The position numbers and the translations under genes were made by a program. A DNA stretch of 64,000 bases from Onchocerca lupi (taxonomy: Eukaryota; Nematoda; Chromadorea; Rhabditida; Onchocercidae): NCBI GenBank assembly GCA_028564675.1, contig JAOVVO010000361.1:16864-80863 (forward strand), read 5' to 3'. A model generated the notes under the pieces. That model worked only from the letters and a program-made list of their open reading frames with translations, was not told the DNA's origin and searched no databases. Positions 13,301 to 28,100 of the stretch are shown one piece after another (within the stretch, counting starts at the first letter, position 1; every line of letters starts with the position of its first letter).

Positions 13301-16300
13301 TAACATGATGTCGCTTTTCATTCTGAGCACACTGACACAGGTGATAGCGTCCACTAGGATGTGGTATGCATTTTTCACGTTTACGAATGTCGCAAGGATT
13401 CGGCGATGTTGGATCGCAGGAACCTGGTACAGAACATTCTCCGGTACGCAAATTACGCTCATAACCAAGGATGCATTCACACTGTAACAATAAAAGTTAG
13501 TAAAGATAATCATAGTTCATTAAATTAGATTACGCGATCGACTGCCTTATTCAAGCTTCGTTCTCGATAATCTCAAGGGAATAATAGGTAGTACCATAAT
13601 GTGTTGCTATATTATATTAACATTAAGGTTGCATCAATTAATCCATTTTGTTCTGAAGTTCTTTACTAATTACTTCCTACAAATATTTCAAGAAAAATGG
13701 GAATCAACTTCGAAAAAATTCGCTTACGTGAAAATCACGAGTACCACCACGTACGCATTCCTCATTCACGCTACATTGTATACCACCATTGTGACAATCA
13801 GCATCGTGGGACGGCAGTACGGTTGGCTCCTTTTGTTGTTTGGCATTTACATCAGTTTTGTGAGCACTGAACACTGAAATTACTCATCTTATTAAAATTT
13901 GGATTTAAATTTTAATTTCACATTTAAAAGATCTGTCGTTCGCAAGTTTATTTAAGACCAGCATTTTGTTCCAAACTAATTATTAAAAATACAACTTACG
14001 GCAAATTCCAGACCGCTGATCACGCAAGTAGCCTTTTGGACAAACGCAAAGATAATTTGAAAATGGTGCAACCATGCATATTTCCGGATCTGGGCATGAT
14101 GTGGGTAAATCCGGATTACACTGATTGCCTCCACAACGCCGGGTGCTTGGATTCCGTTGAAATCCGTCTGGACAAACACAATGCGAAGTGCCATTAGCCT
14201 TCAAAACGAAGATCCGATAATATTGAATCAGAAAAACATTGTTGAAATTTAAAAATTTTAAATCTGAAAGAATAAGAAAAGAGGACTTGAAAAATCGGAC
14301 CTGCATGCAAATTTCATTTAGTGTACGATCACAGCCAGTTTGTGTCGATGGATTACATCCACCAGGTGGACGCGGTTTCGGTTCTGGTGATGGACAGGCT
14401 GCTTTCTGGATCAGAGATCGTAACCGAGTATCCAAGTCTTTGAATTTGGCAACATGGAACCATCTGGACGGTGAGCCTGCTATTGCTTCTAATTCCGATC
14501 CCAGAACGTGATCTGTCACACCAACCGAGAACATATTTATATGAGAATTGCGAGCGTTTTTAGCAGGTTCCGTAACATTATCCTGACTACGACCATCAGT
14601 GATCACGATGCTTACACGTGAGACATCATTAGCTTGTTTACGGGCGCCACGTCGTTCTGAGAAACCTTCCATTACCATATGCTGAATTGCTGCACCAGTC
14701 CTGAAAATGTAAAATTCCTAAAAAATTTGGTATCAGAAGTAAATAAGCTAAATTTTCTAAATAAAATTAAAATCTTTTGGTAAAAAAAGAAGAAGAAATA
14801 ACAAATCTTGAACTTAATTTTACTAACCTTGTAAGACCTGTTAAATACTGGATTTGTGATATCGCACTGATAACGGATGCCTTATCAGTATATTGGCTTA
14901 AATCAAATTCATGTCTAATTTGATCTGAATATTGTATCAAACCAACACGTGTATTATCCAAACCAATATCGAACAGCTCCAAAAATTCTTTGATAAATCG
15001 TAGCACCTATGACAAATTTCATTTTGTGATTATTGGCGCCAATTGAATCTTCCGTTTGATCTTTCGAAAAATTGTAGAAATTGATCATTTGGTAATATTT
15101 TCCAATGAAATGAAGAGTGAAATTTGATGGTAAACATGTATGAGTGAATTATATTTTTAAAAAACAAAATTTTAAATTTTTGATTAACTTTTAAATAATT
15201 CGAGGTGTAACAAAATAAGATCATTTCAAATTAGATAAACTCTATGAATCGGCTTCAAGCAATTTTAAGCAAATTCCTATTCACAAAGCACTAATTTTTT
15301 TTTTCAAATTAAAGTTTCAAAATATTTTTACTTCGTTCTTGAAAACGTAGGAACCTATTGATCCAGAACCATCAATCAGAAACATGAGATCAGTTTTTTG
15401 TTTTGGACAAGTTGTTTCCACTGTACATACTCGACCAGGTTGTAAGTTAGCGCTGGATGAAACATCTACAAATCCGGCGTAACACTGACAGGTATAAGAA
15501 TCCGGTGTGTCGATGCAATCCGCATTTTCATCACAAGTATTCAGAGTTCGATCGGCACATTCATTACTGGCTGAAAAGAAAACAACATATATTTTGAAAG
15601 GAAAAAAAATCGGTAGAGATCAGTTACAGAATTCTGTATACTGCTTCTAATGTCCGGAACTACTGGAACTTGAATATTTTAATAATGAAAACATTCTGCA
15701 TCTTCTATTCAATGCAATATTTTTTCTTTAATTCATCAAATCTGACAACATTCCGATAGATGAACTTAAACAAAAAGAGAATCCGGATATTGGCTTTCCG
15801 GTCTACCCAACTGATTTATTCTTTGACCTGATTATAGATAATATTATTTCAAATGATTCCGAAAATCTTACCATTACTGCAACGACGTCCAGGTGCAAGA
15901 TGAAATTGTGATGAAGTATCTACGAAGCCATCATTACAAATGCACATGTAACCGTCGGTTGCATCAATGCATGTCGCATAGGATGAACAGTTATGTATTC
16001 CCGTGGCACATTCATTAATCACTTTAATTAATTACAAATTTTTATGATCTTTACGAAACTTCATTTGAAAAATAAGTTTGGGGAAGAAAATAAGAACATA
16101 AAGGAATAAAGTAAGGTTTTTTTTTAGGAATAAAAATTTATATCAAAAACTAAAAGCTTTGTAGCGCTTTGATAGCAAAAAAAAGAAAAAACGAAACAGA
16201 AAATATAAGAATTTATAACTGAAAATTTTCAAATACTTTCTTTTATAGCATTCTAAGACCAAAGAAAAAGGGCAACTCTTACATTCCTTGCAAATTCTGC

Positions 16301-19300
16301 CTGGCTTTCCTTCCGGATCCGGTGAAACATCAATAAATCCAGGACGACACTGACATGTGTAAGAATCAAATGCATTAGCACAAACTGCATTCTTATCGCA
16401 ATCATTTGTACCAACACAAGCAGCATAGACTAAAATAATCGAGAAATAGAATCAGTTACGGTTGGAGAAAAGAATAAAAAATATGAATAAATTTCGAATT
16501 CTGAATTACAATTAAATGAATCAATAATTGAATGTGAAAATAGTGATTTTTTTCTTGAAAAGACAATTTGTTTCCAAAAAAAAGGCAGGTATAATTTGTT
16601 TCTGCAAATAAAAAACATAAATCTTGTCTTACTTTACTTTTTAGTCTAAATTTTCAATCAACTTGATTGATAAATACTTAATAATTTTATCACTTTAAAG
16701 ACAAATAAACTGGAAGATTTGATGATAATGAAAAATGATATGTTATTATAATTTTTCGTCGTTTATTTAAAGATATAATCGATTATTATTATTGTTTTTC
16801 TCGACATCTAAATAATACTGTCATCACTGTCGCCTAGCATTACACTGAAATACATCATATGCTTTAATTTTAATTTAAAAATAATAATAACTAACTTACA
16901 TCGACATGTATTATCCGTAAATCTAAAAGCATTTTTCGCGCAGTCACAAACAAATTGTCCACGTGCTTTATGATCTGTACATACTTCATTGATACCACAT
17001 TTTGGTTCATTAGGATTGCAAGCAATTAGAGCTCCTTTCGATGTGCTGTCATCATTAAGTTTTTCTTGCCTAGGCTTACGACATACTCGGCCTGGATAAT
17101 GGGTGATATTATGCGAAGCATCGACGAACCCTTGTCGACATGTGCAAATATATCTGAAAAATTAAAAACTTTAAATTCACATATAAATCTAACTTCTTAA
17201 TAATTATAAATTCATTTTCTTTCGCAAAAAATGTTTGATATTGCAATATTGATAGCTTCCAAAGATAACGAACTATAACATCTTCAAATTCTTACAGATA
17301 GATATTGATTCATTCACTATTTTTATTTTTTAATGAATTAATTAAATAAATTGTTTTCATTGGAATTCAAACCCTTCTTTAGCATCCTCGCAAATAGCAT
17401 TCTCTGAGCAATCGTTCAACGATGGATCCAGGCATTCATTTATTGCTTCAACACAACGGCGACCAGGTAAACGTTCAAATGAACTGGATATATCGGCGAA
17501 ACCAGGACGACAACTAACAGGAATAATTTACAAATAACTTCTAATTATCTTCCACATAGAACAAATAACTCGTATGGTTAATTGCAATTCAATATATTTG
17601 TCTTTTTCATCGTATTTAAAAAACACTTGAAAAATAAGTTAAAACTTAATTTTGTTATATTTACCTGCACGTATACTCTTCATCCGTATCAATACATACA
17701 GCATTGCGATCGCAATCTACATGATATTTCTGTGGTTCAGCGCATTCATTTACTCGAGTACGACAAATGCGCCCCGGTTTACCTGGAGGTGATATATCCG
17801 CAAAACCATTCTTGCATTGACAAGTATAACCATCAGCCTATAATAATGCTAAATTGACAAAACTTCTTCATACCTGAAAAAACAATTGATAATTCTATTT
17901 TTTTGCAAAAAATTCGCCTTTAATGATTCGTCAAAAATCCTTGCAAATTTTTTTTTGGAAAAGGATTTTCTCTCTCAAGCTATTATAAAATACCTGATCA
18001 ATGCAATCAGCATTTGAAGCACAATCGTTGAGGCGTTGATCGTCACATTCATTAATTACCAAACATCGACCATCTGGCAAACGATCATATCCGGCTGCGC
18101 ATTGGCATTTATATGTGCCGTTAACAAACAGGCATACTTCTTTCTTCTTCGCATCACAACTCATCGGATCATTAACATCACATTCCGGTGGTTCCGGAAT
18201 AAGTGCTGCAAGAACGAGACTGAACAGAAACGGATTGCATGCTTGCATCTGTTTGTGTATGTTTTTAACCTAAATTTCTCATTTAGTTACTGCATTTTTA
18301 TCAAGGCTTTAAATCCTTTTTTTCTCCATTTTTTTCCTTTTTTTTTTTTTTTTTTTTTTTTTTCATTAATAATCGTTTTTTTGCTTGACAATTGAGATAA
18401 TAAATGAGACCAGAATTTATATTTTGCTATTTTAAATTAATCAAAATTATTCAGTCAATTAAATAAATATTTCGTTAATTTAAATTAATCAAAGCTATTT
18501 CTTGTCAAATTAGCATAGTACATCATTTGACAGTTTAAATTCATTAATCAAAATTTCAAACCTCTGACACAAACTCGTCCAGGACGATTGACAAGATCTG
18601 GACTTTCGTCACGAAATCCATCACGACATCGACAGGTAAACGAAATGGCCGTATCAATACAGGATGCCGAAGATGAGCAATCATGTTTACCAGTGGCACA
18701 TTCATTTATTACCCTTAAAGAAGTCATGTTCATTCCTGAACGACAGTTATTTTGCACTATTTGATAGTTAATTAGATATCATATTAATATAATATTTACT
18801 GTACTTAATTAAATCTAAATAAATAAAGTCTTCCGAACAATTTTATAGCAATTTTTTGTCAATTGATAAGCAATAAATAGTAATTAATTATTTTCAGTCC
18901 TTATTCAATTGAAAATAATTATTAAAGAAATGACACGATTTTGATTAGAATAAATATCGTTTGATTTTGATCGAAATAAGACATTTTTAGAAATTTTCAA
19001 TCTTTACTAACTTTCGGCAAACATGTCCTGCACCCATGCCATGTTGTCGAGAAAAATCAACATAACCTGATAAACATTCACAAACTGGTCCAAATTCTGT
19101 CTCATGACATTCTGCTTCTTTGGCACATTGAATTTTGGCACATAAATTTGCTGCAAAAAAGGCCTAATTTATATATTTAACTGAAAGTATTTCAATTAAA
19201 CAAGCAATCAAAGATATGAATTTCAATCACTTGAAATTTAGCCTCAAATATTGGAATAAAACTTAATTAACAACTGCTACCAAATGTTCGAAGTTTTTAT

Positions 19301-21096
19301 CAATCAAAATAATGATGAATGAAAAGTCCTGAAGAATTCCCTCCTATTAATCTTTGATTTATTATTTGCAAAGGGAAACGAAAATAACTGTTTCCGTTGA
19401 TTTCGGTATGACCATCTAATAAATTTGTGAATTTAAAACTGATTTTGAATCAATTCAATTTCTTTTCATTCCGAATTAACCAAGAAAGTACCTTTCTTAC
19501 AACTACGTCCAGGTGCATTCTGTCGATCTGGGCTGTTATCCAACCAACCTGACTTACATTGACAAGCATAGCCATCCAGTGTATCTTCACATTTTGCATT
19601 CTCGTCACATTCGTGGGTACCAAGGGCACATTCATTGACTACTACAAAAGAAAGAAAAAATTAAAATTAAGTTAGAATCAATCCAATTTCTAATTTTCAA
19701 CTCATTTTAAATACAGAATTAAGATAAATATCAGCCGATTTCAAATACATTCGAAAAAAAAAGTGTTTTGAATCTGCAAAATCTAACTCAAATTTCTAAA
19801 TTAAATTTGAAATTTTATAAGAACAATCAAACTAGTAAATCTTATAATAGATTGCTTAAAATGTGGGTGATAAGTTTATGGATTTTTTCTTGTCACTTGC
19901 TCTAACTCCATTAATATCATATGTTTCTTTTATTTTTATGACTCCCTTAGCCTAAAAATTTTTTGTAAGCATAAAAAATTGATAAATAATTTATCCTTCA
20001 TACGTTTTTTTTTTTTTTGAAACAAAAGAAACAATGAAGAAAATTTCAGTGGAATACGGTCTTCACGTGTAATCGATCTATTCTGCTTCATATCGCTTAA
20101 CTTTTCACTTATGTCTGTACAGGTAAGATATTTTACACATTTATGTGAGCATTTGTGTAAGAAAAGCATACAATTAAACATTCATTTAAACAAAAAGAAT
20201 GTCCAGTTGACATTCTTTCCCCTTTTTTCAATTCTCATCCAAAGGATGATGACCCAGAAAAAGTCATTTCCATTCCGCAATCAAACGAATACAGAAATTC
20301 ATCTCAGAACAGGGACGAAAGGACAACGAAAAAAAGGACAAAGGAAAAAGTTAATGTGATTTAGCAAATAACAGAACAGATAACTGTTTGAAATCTTTCG
20401 AAGGGATTTTTTCTTTTTTTTTTTTTGACAAAAAGAAAAGAAATCTATTGAACGATATTTTATTTCAAAAATTTAGAAATTTCGTTTTGAAAAAAGAAAG
20501 TAAGTATGAAGGATATTTTGAAAGATAACAAAAAAAAGCTGTGCTTTTGAATAATAAAAGGAAAAGTTCATCGATACTATGTTACTGTGATATTTTTTTC
20601 CCCTTCCCACTTCATTACTTCTCATTATTTTTTTCTTTTTCTGCTTTGTAGCTTCTTTTCTTAACATAGCAAAAATCATTTTTATCAAAAATCATTTTTA
20701 TCATTTTTGATCAATTTTTTGTTCAAAAATCTGTACCAAAATTTTGGAAATAATTTTGAAAAAAAGAAGAGTGCAAAAAAGAGAAAGAAAAATGAGGACG
20801 AAAGAGAAGAGACGAAAAAGAAACAAACGATAAGAGATGAATTTAATTTTGCATTAAAATGTTTGAAAAATTCTTGAAGTGAATTTGTCTTAATTGACAA
20901 ATTTCGAAATTAATGAATTGATGAGTTCTTTCTTATATTTTCTTTCTTTCTTTCTTTCTTTCTTTCTTTGTAACTATAACACACAAATATATCTAATTAT
21001 TAGACGATCATCAAGATGTCAAAATAGATATGAATATAGTAATGATTGTGAGCGAATATCTCTCTCAATTTTACAATAATTAACGATTAAAATTGA

Positions 21097-21128
<32 letters not shown>

Positions 21129-24100
21129 TGTTACTATTATCATCGTCATTCTTAAAATGTCATCATTACCATCATTACTACTTCTACCATTGCAAAACAT
21201 TGACTTTCAATGCTATTTCATATTTTTCACCTTCCTTTTTCGTCATCTCTCTTTGGTTAAATTGGAACACTTAGTGATGTCAGAAGAATCTATCACTAAA
21301 AGTTTCATTGAAATTACATCATCATTTGACACTAATAAGTTTCAAATTAAGAAATATTCGCACGAATATGTATGCATACCCATATTTATATCTCTTTTTA
21401 TCATCTTAGTATTATTAATTTTAATGTTATTAATTACAGTAGGAAGAAAGTTTTGTTTTCTATTGGTTCATTCCCTAATCAGTCTATCGATTACAGTAAA
21501 TCTCGATGAAAGTCCATCATGCCCTCAGTACTTTCAACTTTATCAATCAAATTACGACGGAATTTTTTTCTCATCACTAAATCAATTATAGAATAATTAA
21601 AAATTTATTGAAATGCAAGTTTAGTTCGAGATTATATAGTATTTCATTAATGGTTTTTTCCTCTTTCTCATTTTATCAGTAATTTAAGAGCTCGCAAGAT
21701 AGACAATATTTGTGAATTCGAGAATATAATACTCTCAAACCCGTAAATTTATTTTTGTGGAGAGATATATGCTGCTATATTTCTACTAATTGTTCTTGCT
21801 GTTTCAAATTTGAAAAATTCAAATTAAATTATTTACAAATTTTAATAAAAAATGCTACTTTTATGACTAACTTTTTTTGCATTTCCTTCCAGGAAAGCGA
21901 GAATCGGTTGAAATATCAGCAAAACCATTCGGACATCGGCACTGAAAATAACCTGGTTGCTCGCTATAACATTCTGCTACCGGATCGCAATCATGCAACG
22001 AGTGATCTTGGCATGGATCCGATACTGAAAAAATGAATAACATTTGGATTTTGATTTAAAGCAATTCCGATTAAATAATTTGAACTTCAAAAAATAATAT
22101 CAACCATCAGATGGATTAGATATGAATTTTAGGTAAGAATTAGAAATACGGAAAAAAAACTAGACCAAAAGTAATTTCAAATTTTTGTAGTTAATTTATA
22201 ATTGATTTCAATGCTTAGTTTGTACAAATAAAAGTATTACATTACTTTGTTAATTAATATAAAAATAAGATAAAATTTAATTTAATAATTCAATACAATC
22301 AATTTCATTCTGTCACAAGATGTCTTAAAAGAATTATTATTTCGCGAAACTTATTAGCATTCATAATTTTGCTTTTTCAAAATTTTTTCAATCAAATTTT
22401 CCCTAGCTTATTTTATTAATGCTACCATGATGGCCACCATGAGTTAGTTTAATGCGTCATTTGCATGATATATTAGATATTTTCAGATATTCCGAAATTT
22501 CATCATTTAAATTTTGGCTAAAAGGAAATAGAATGTCAATAAAAGTAAAAACATCTATCTTATTCAATATACCTGATAGTCCAAACATAACGATAATGGT
22601 AACAATGATAATAAATAATAATGGTAACGATAATAATAATAGAAAAGATGATGATAATATTAATCATTTAATAATGACAATAGTAATAAAATAACAAGAT
22701 TTCCAAACAAATTTTTAAGTTAATTGTAAAATAGAAGAAGAAAATTAGTAAGAAAAATCATAATGATAACAATATCGCTACAACAAATGCCAATTTTTCT
22801 CTTTTTTTTAAACTTGTTATAATATCATTGTGAAATAAAAGAAATTTTGAAAAATGAAACAAAATTATGAAGTCCAATAAATCCAACGTCAGTTGTATGA
22901 TTCATTTAATCGAAATGTAAAATCTTTAACAAAAAAAAAATGAATAAATGAATAATTTCATTAGTCTATTTTTAAACTCTTTCTTTTCTTCATCTTTATT
23001 TATACAAAGGAAAAAGAAAGGAGAAATATTTATATGCATGTAGATGAAAATCGAATAAAATATATAATGGTAGAGTAGAAAAAGAAAAAAAGATATATGC
23101 TAATGCATATGATGTATAAAGAGAAAATAAAAGGAAAAATTTTTGAAATTTCAATTTTTTGTTTACAAGCTGGATTATATCATGGCTTATTAGAGAAGGA
23201 TCAGAACGAATTATCATTCGTCATTTTCTCTTTCTTTCGTGTGCTTGTGTGCCATAATTTTGGGATGTATTTCGGTCTTTTTCTATTTAAATGTATAAAA
23301 ATTAATTTTAAATCATTTGAATGATTCATGCCAAACGGAAAAAGTGAGAAAAAGAGGAGGAATTGGAGAAGAGAGAGAAAAAATCGAATAACGGAGAAAG
23401 AGAAAGAAGAAAAGAAAAATGATCAAGTTAAAGATATGAATTTTTAAGGAATTCCGGAAAATCCAATTGAGAAATAAGGTGATGCGATATTTTAAAATTT
23501 TAAAATCAATTTCTTCTTTTTTAAATTCAAATTAAATTTGTGATAAGAATGTGTAACATTAATTTCAAATTAATTGGTTACTGAAAAATATCGTTAGAAA
23601 ATAATTCCTGATGATAATTCAATTTCCTTTTCTTTCATTCCTCAAGTTCACAATTTTCCACAAACAAATGAAACAATTAATTTTTGAAATAGCAAGGTTA
23701 TATTTAAAAAAAACAACGAAAATTTGAGTAAATAATTGAGTAAATTTGAGTAAGTTTTGAGTAAATTGGCAACTTTTTATCGTAAAAATTTAAGCAAAGA
23801 GATGTCTAAATTTTTGAAAATACAGATTTTTTTGTTTGGAAATGGTTTTCTTTTCATTTTTTTTCTTCATTCTATCATTCATCTGTATACATGACCAAGC
23901 ATATATTTTGGCTAATTTTCGTTTTTCAATTACTAGTACTACTTCGAAAACTCTAAAATTTAAATCTGTGAAAATTGTCTTCAGTTAACTGACATGCATG
24001 GAAATGCAGTTTTCTTATCTCTCTTCAGTTATCGTCACTATATTCATGGAAATTGAAAAATTCAGGACAACATCGATTATTGCGAATATACATTGTTATT

Positions 24101-25143
24101 TACAATCGTTCAATTAACGCATATTTTTAACTAGAATTGGAATATAAATATTTAAAATATGATTAAAATATTGAAATAAAAAGATACTTATAATGCTGTC
24201 ATTTTTTTAATTAAGACAAAATATGAAAATTCAAATCAAATAAAAAAAATGACAGGAAAAAATAATTAAGCTACATTGATCTATTCTTCGACGGAATCAA
24301 CTGCATTTGATTGTTTACTATTTAATTATCTATAGTGTAGAATTTAAGAGTAATTTCTACTTAATTGACAATTGTTAACTAAATATTATAGATCAACCAT
24401 TTCCGATTATATACTTATCTCAAATTAATGGGATTTCTAATCAATTTTTTGAAAATTTCGTAGATCTGCCAACAATCTTTGGAGGAATGAAATCAAATAG
24501 CACTTGTAATAGTAATATTATAAAACTACCGCTATTAGCAACAATAATATCTCGGAAGTGTTATTTTATTTCACATACTATTCAATTTATTACAATACCT
24601 CGGCAACAATTCAAAACTTCGAATAAGAATACAAGTTTTAAAAGTTGCTGTTCTAATTTATAATATATTGATGTGATTAATTCGAATTTTATAAATAAAA
24701 ATCTTCAGTTATGTACTTGTTGATTAAGTTGTTTTAATTGTTAATTAATTTATTATTTACATCAAAATAATTTATAAAATTAGCAAGTATACATCTGCCT
24801 TCTTATTTATCTTCCATTTTCATAAATTTAAATATGAACTTTTCAAGTGCTATAAAACGAAAATTGAATAACTCACCCAAAGCATTAATTAAAATTAATT
24901 CAGGCAACACAATAACAGCTATTGTTGCCACAAGCAACAGCTGCATTTAGCAATAGCAATTACTATCCTTTCAGAAACAGTAATTAGATCGAATAATTCA
25001 GAATTCAGAAAAATGACTGTAAAATAGAAATAAATTTAAAAAAAAGATTTAATTTTCTTTTGGTTTTGGAAAAAAGTTGGAAAACAGAAAACAGTAAGCG
25101 TAATTGAGATAATTAATGGTAATCAGTGAACAGTGGAGAAATA

Positions 25144-25182
<39 letters not shown>

Positions 25183-28100
25183 TATCAATTATTGTTTCAT
25201 ATAGTTCCGTTGCAATTTCGCTCAATCTGGATCTGGTTCGATTTGATCCGTCGCAGCGAAAAGAATCTTCCGTTCAAACCAACTCAATCAATCCACCACT
25301 ATAGCGCTCTTATAAAACTAATATCGTCCGGTGCCCGAATATCGTCCGGTTTAAAATTCTTCTTTGGTCGGCAAAGGTTGCAAGAGAATGGCCGCAGAAA
25401 AGAGACCACCCAAATTACCCCTTTTTCCCCTCACAATCATCGATCTCGACTGGTTGACCCCACCTCTCTTCTCCCCCATTCTTCTATCTTTCCCTCTTTC
25501 TACTACTTATAATCTCAATCTCCTGCTCAAATGTGTCCAGTTTTCGACCTCCAACAATCCTTTCCGCGTGCTATCAATTGCGGTACAGACGGCTGAACAG
25601 ACGACTACTTCATGAACTGGCCATTTCGTTGACCTTTCCTTGCATCGTCCTTCGTCCTCTTCTTCTTCCCTTCCTTCTCCGTCCTTCTCGATCAGAAATA
25701 CCGATAGATTTTATTCTGAGCGTTAAAAGGCAACAACAAATTATCGCCAACAAACTCCGCAATTATTCACAACATTACTAATATCGGATCTTCTGCTCCA
25801 TCGAAAGGATAATTATCGAAAGAATAATTATTTACTCCACAAATATCTTTCTCCCCTTTCTCCTCCATCTCTTCTATTTTCAGCTTTCTCTTCTTTTCTC
25901 AATCAATCTTCCGTCATTTTCTACTTCTATTGTTGCACAACATTTCCAAAGATTTACTTCATTCCAATTTTGCAACATTTAAAACAAATCAGAGAAAACA
26001 TTCATCTTAATTTGCACTCTGCACAACAACACGATTACTAATGAGAGAATGCGATTCGGATTACTGTATAATGGAGTGAGTGAGCGGAATTGTTTGTCGT
26101 TTTAGTATTAGCTACATGGCGTTAGTACAATGGGACATTTTTGTTTTCTGGCTTGGATAATGTTGCAGAATGCTTATCATACCTGCTTTGGAACAATTTA
26201 TTCCTGGATTTGCAGGACTCAAATCGATGTAACCATGCATGCAACGACATACGAAGCCATCCTTAATGCCAACACATTTCGAATGCTTCGATTTACATCC
26301 GGTAAAGTTCGGTGAGTCGCATGAATTGATCACTGAAAAAAAGCCATCGAATAACAACCAAAAGGTCATTCCATTCACTAATTTTCCACTTCTAATATCA
26401 TCTGTCATGATGCTAGCAAAGACTCTCTCTTCCTGGCTAATCATAACATTTTTGCATGAATCCATAAATATATATGCTGATATCATGCAGCATTTTCAAT
26501 TTTGTGCAAGAGCCAGCGCTATTACTTTAGATTTATAATGAAATTGCAAAACATTCAATTTTCTTGTCTTTTCAAATGAAAATAATAAAATCGAAGAAGA
26601 AAAAAGCCTACATTTGGAACAAATCCGACCAGGCTTGTTAATCGGATCTGGTGATTGATCTGCGAAACCATGTGGACATTTGCATGTGTAATTATGCGTC
26701 ATATCAATGCAAATTGCTTTCGGATCACAATCAGCTAAACCCATTTGACATTCATCCACTACTAGAAATTTAAATTGTTTACAAAAACTGAATGAAAAAA
26801 ATTTTGGAAATTTTCCGGAAGTAACAGAAGAAAATTCGATTGCTGATATTATTCAACAAAAGATTTTTTTAACACATCATAAATTTAATTACTGATAGTG
26901 ATTTGCATGATAAATACAAATGATTGATGTTATCAATTGTTGTGTGAAGGTCAGCACACATTTTGATATATCATAGTGGGCAAATATTTGCTTATTTTAT
27001 CATTTCTTATCAGTGATCAGTAAATAGCAACAATTTCTGTTGCAATTTACGAATGCATAAAGATGAAAGAAAATTGTAGGGAATAAAATTAATAATTGTT
27101 TAAAAAAAAATTTCTAGAATTAACATATTTTTTTTTATTACTTTCATTCTTTGAAAAAAGTTGAATTGAAATTATTGCCGTTATTATTGTTACTATTTTG
27201 AGTATAACTTTAAATGATTTGAACTTATTTTAATTAAAGATTTATATAGCTAGGAAAACATGCAGTTGAGGCCTGAACTATGCAATCGTAATTAGTGATA
27301 TATTCATTTCTAATTCAAAATTCAAATCTTGCTAATTATAAAGCAAATTATACGATGTATTTGTATTATTATCATTAATATCGGGAGTTTTAAAATTAAT
27401 TTCAATAGAATTCAAACTACGAAAATAACTAAACAAAAAAATTGACTATTTAATGCATAAATTTTCCGCATTTATTTGATTAATGATATTATATTAATAT
27501 TCAATTCAGTTGATTTTTTTTAACAACTTGTTGCTTGTAATCAAATCTTTGCAGCGTAAATTTGAATTTGCTAACATTAAAAGAGGATATAAATTAAAAT
27601 TGGGTCAATATAATTAAAGTGAAAATAAAAGTAATTGATTGCATACATTTATGACATTTTCGTCCTGGATTTCTTGCACCACCTTCCGAAATATCTAGAT
27701 AACCGTTGCGACAACGACACGTATAACTGATCGGCTTATCAATACATTCTGCATTTTCATCACAATCATTCGTCGTTCGTGATGCACACTCATCCACCAC
27801 TGGTATTTGATAAACTTGATTAATTTTAATGATCTCATTTATTAGAATAACTCGAAAATCTTAGCAATGTTAATATTTCTTCTTGCTTGGAAATTTCGTA
27901 GTAATTCCACTTCTTTAATTACATCAACTTTTGTTTACACTATACCACAATATTTTCTTATCCTACAGTGAAAGAAACGAAATTCTATATGAGAAAAAAA
28001 TTTAGAACTTTTTCCCTAAAAGATGCTCAGATTTCTGCACAAAAAATAAGAATAATTGTTTATTAGTACTTTTGAACTTAAAATTTTTACCACTGAAACA

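Noticed and set aside
18338..18363. Poly-T and poly-A tracts (also 1361-1388, 9850-9873, 60882-60905, 63958-63987) as retrocopy tails
   Set aside because: No processed coding sequence or target-site duplication lies beside them; such homopolymers are common in AT-rich nematode introns.
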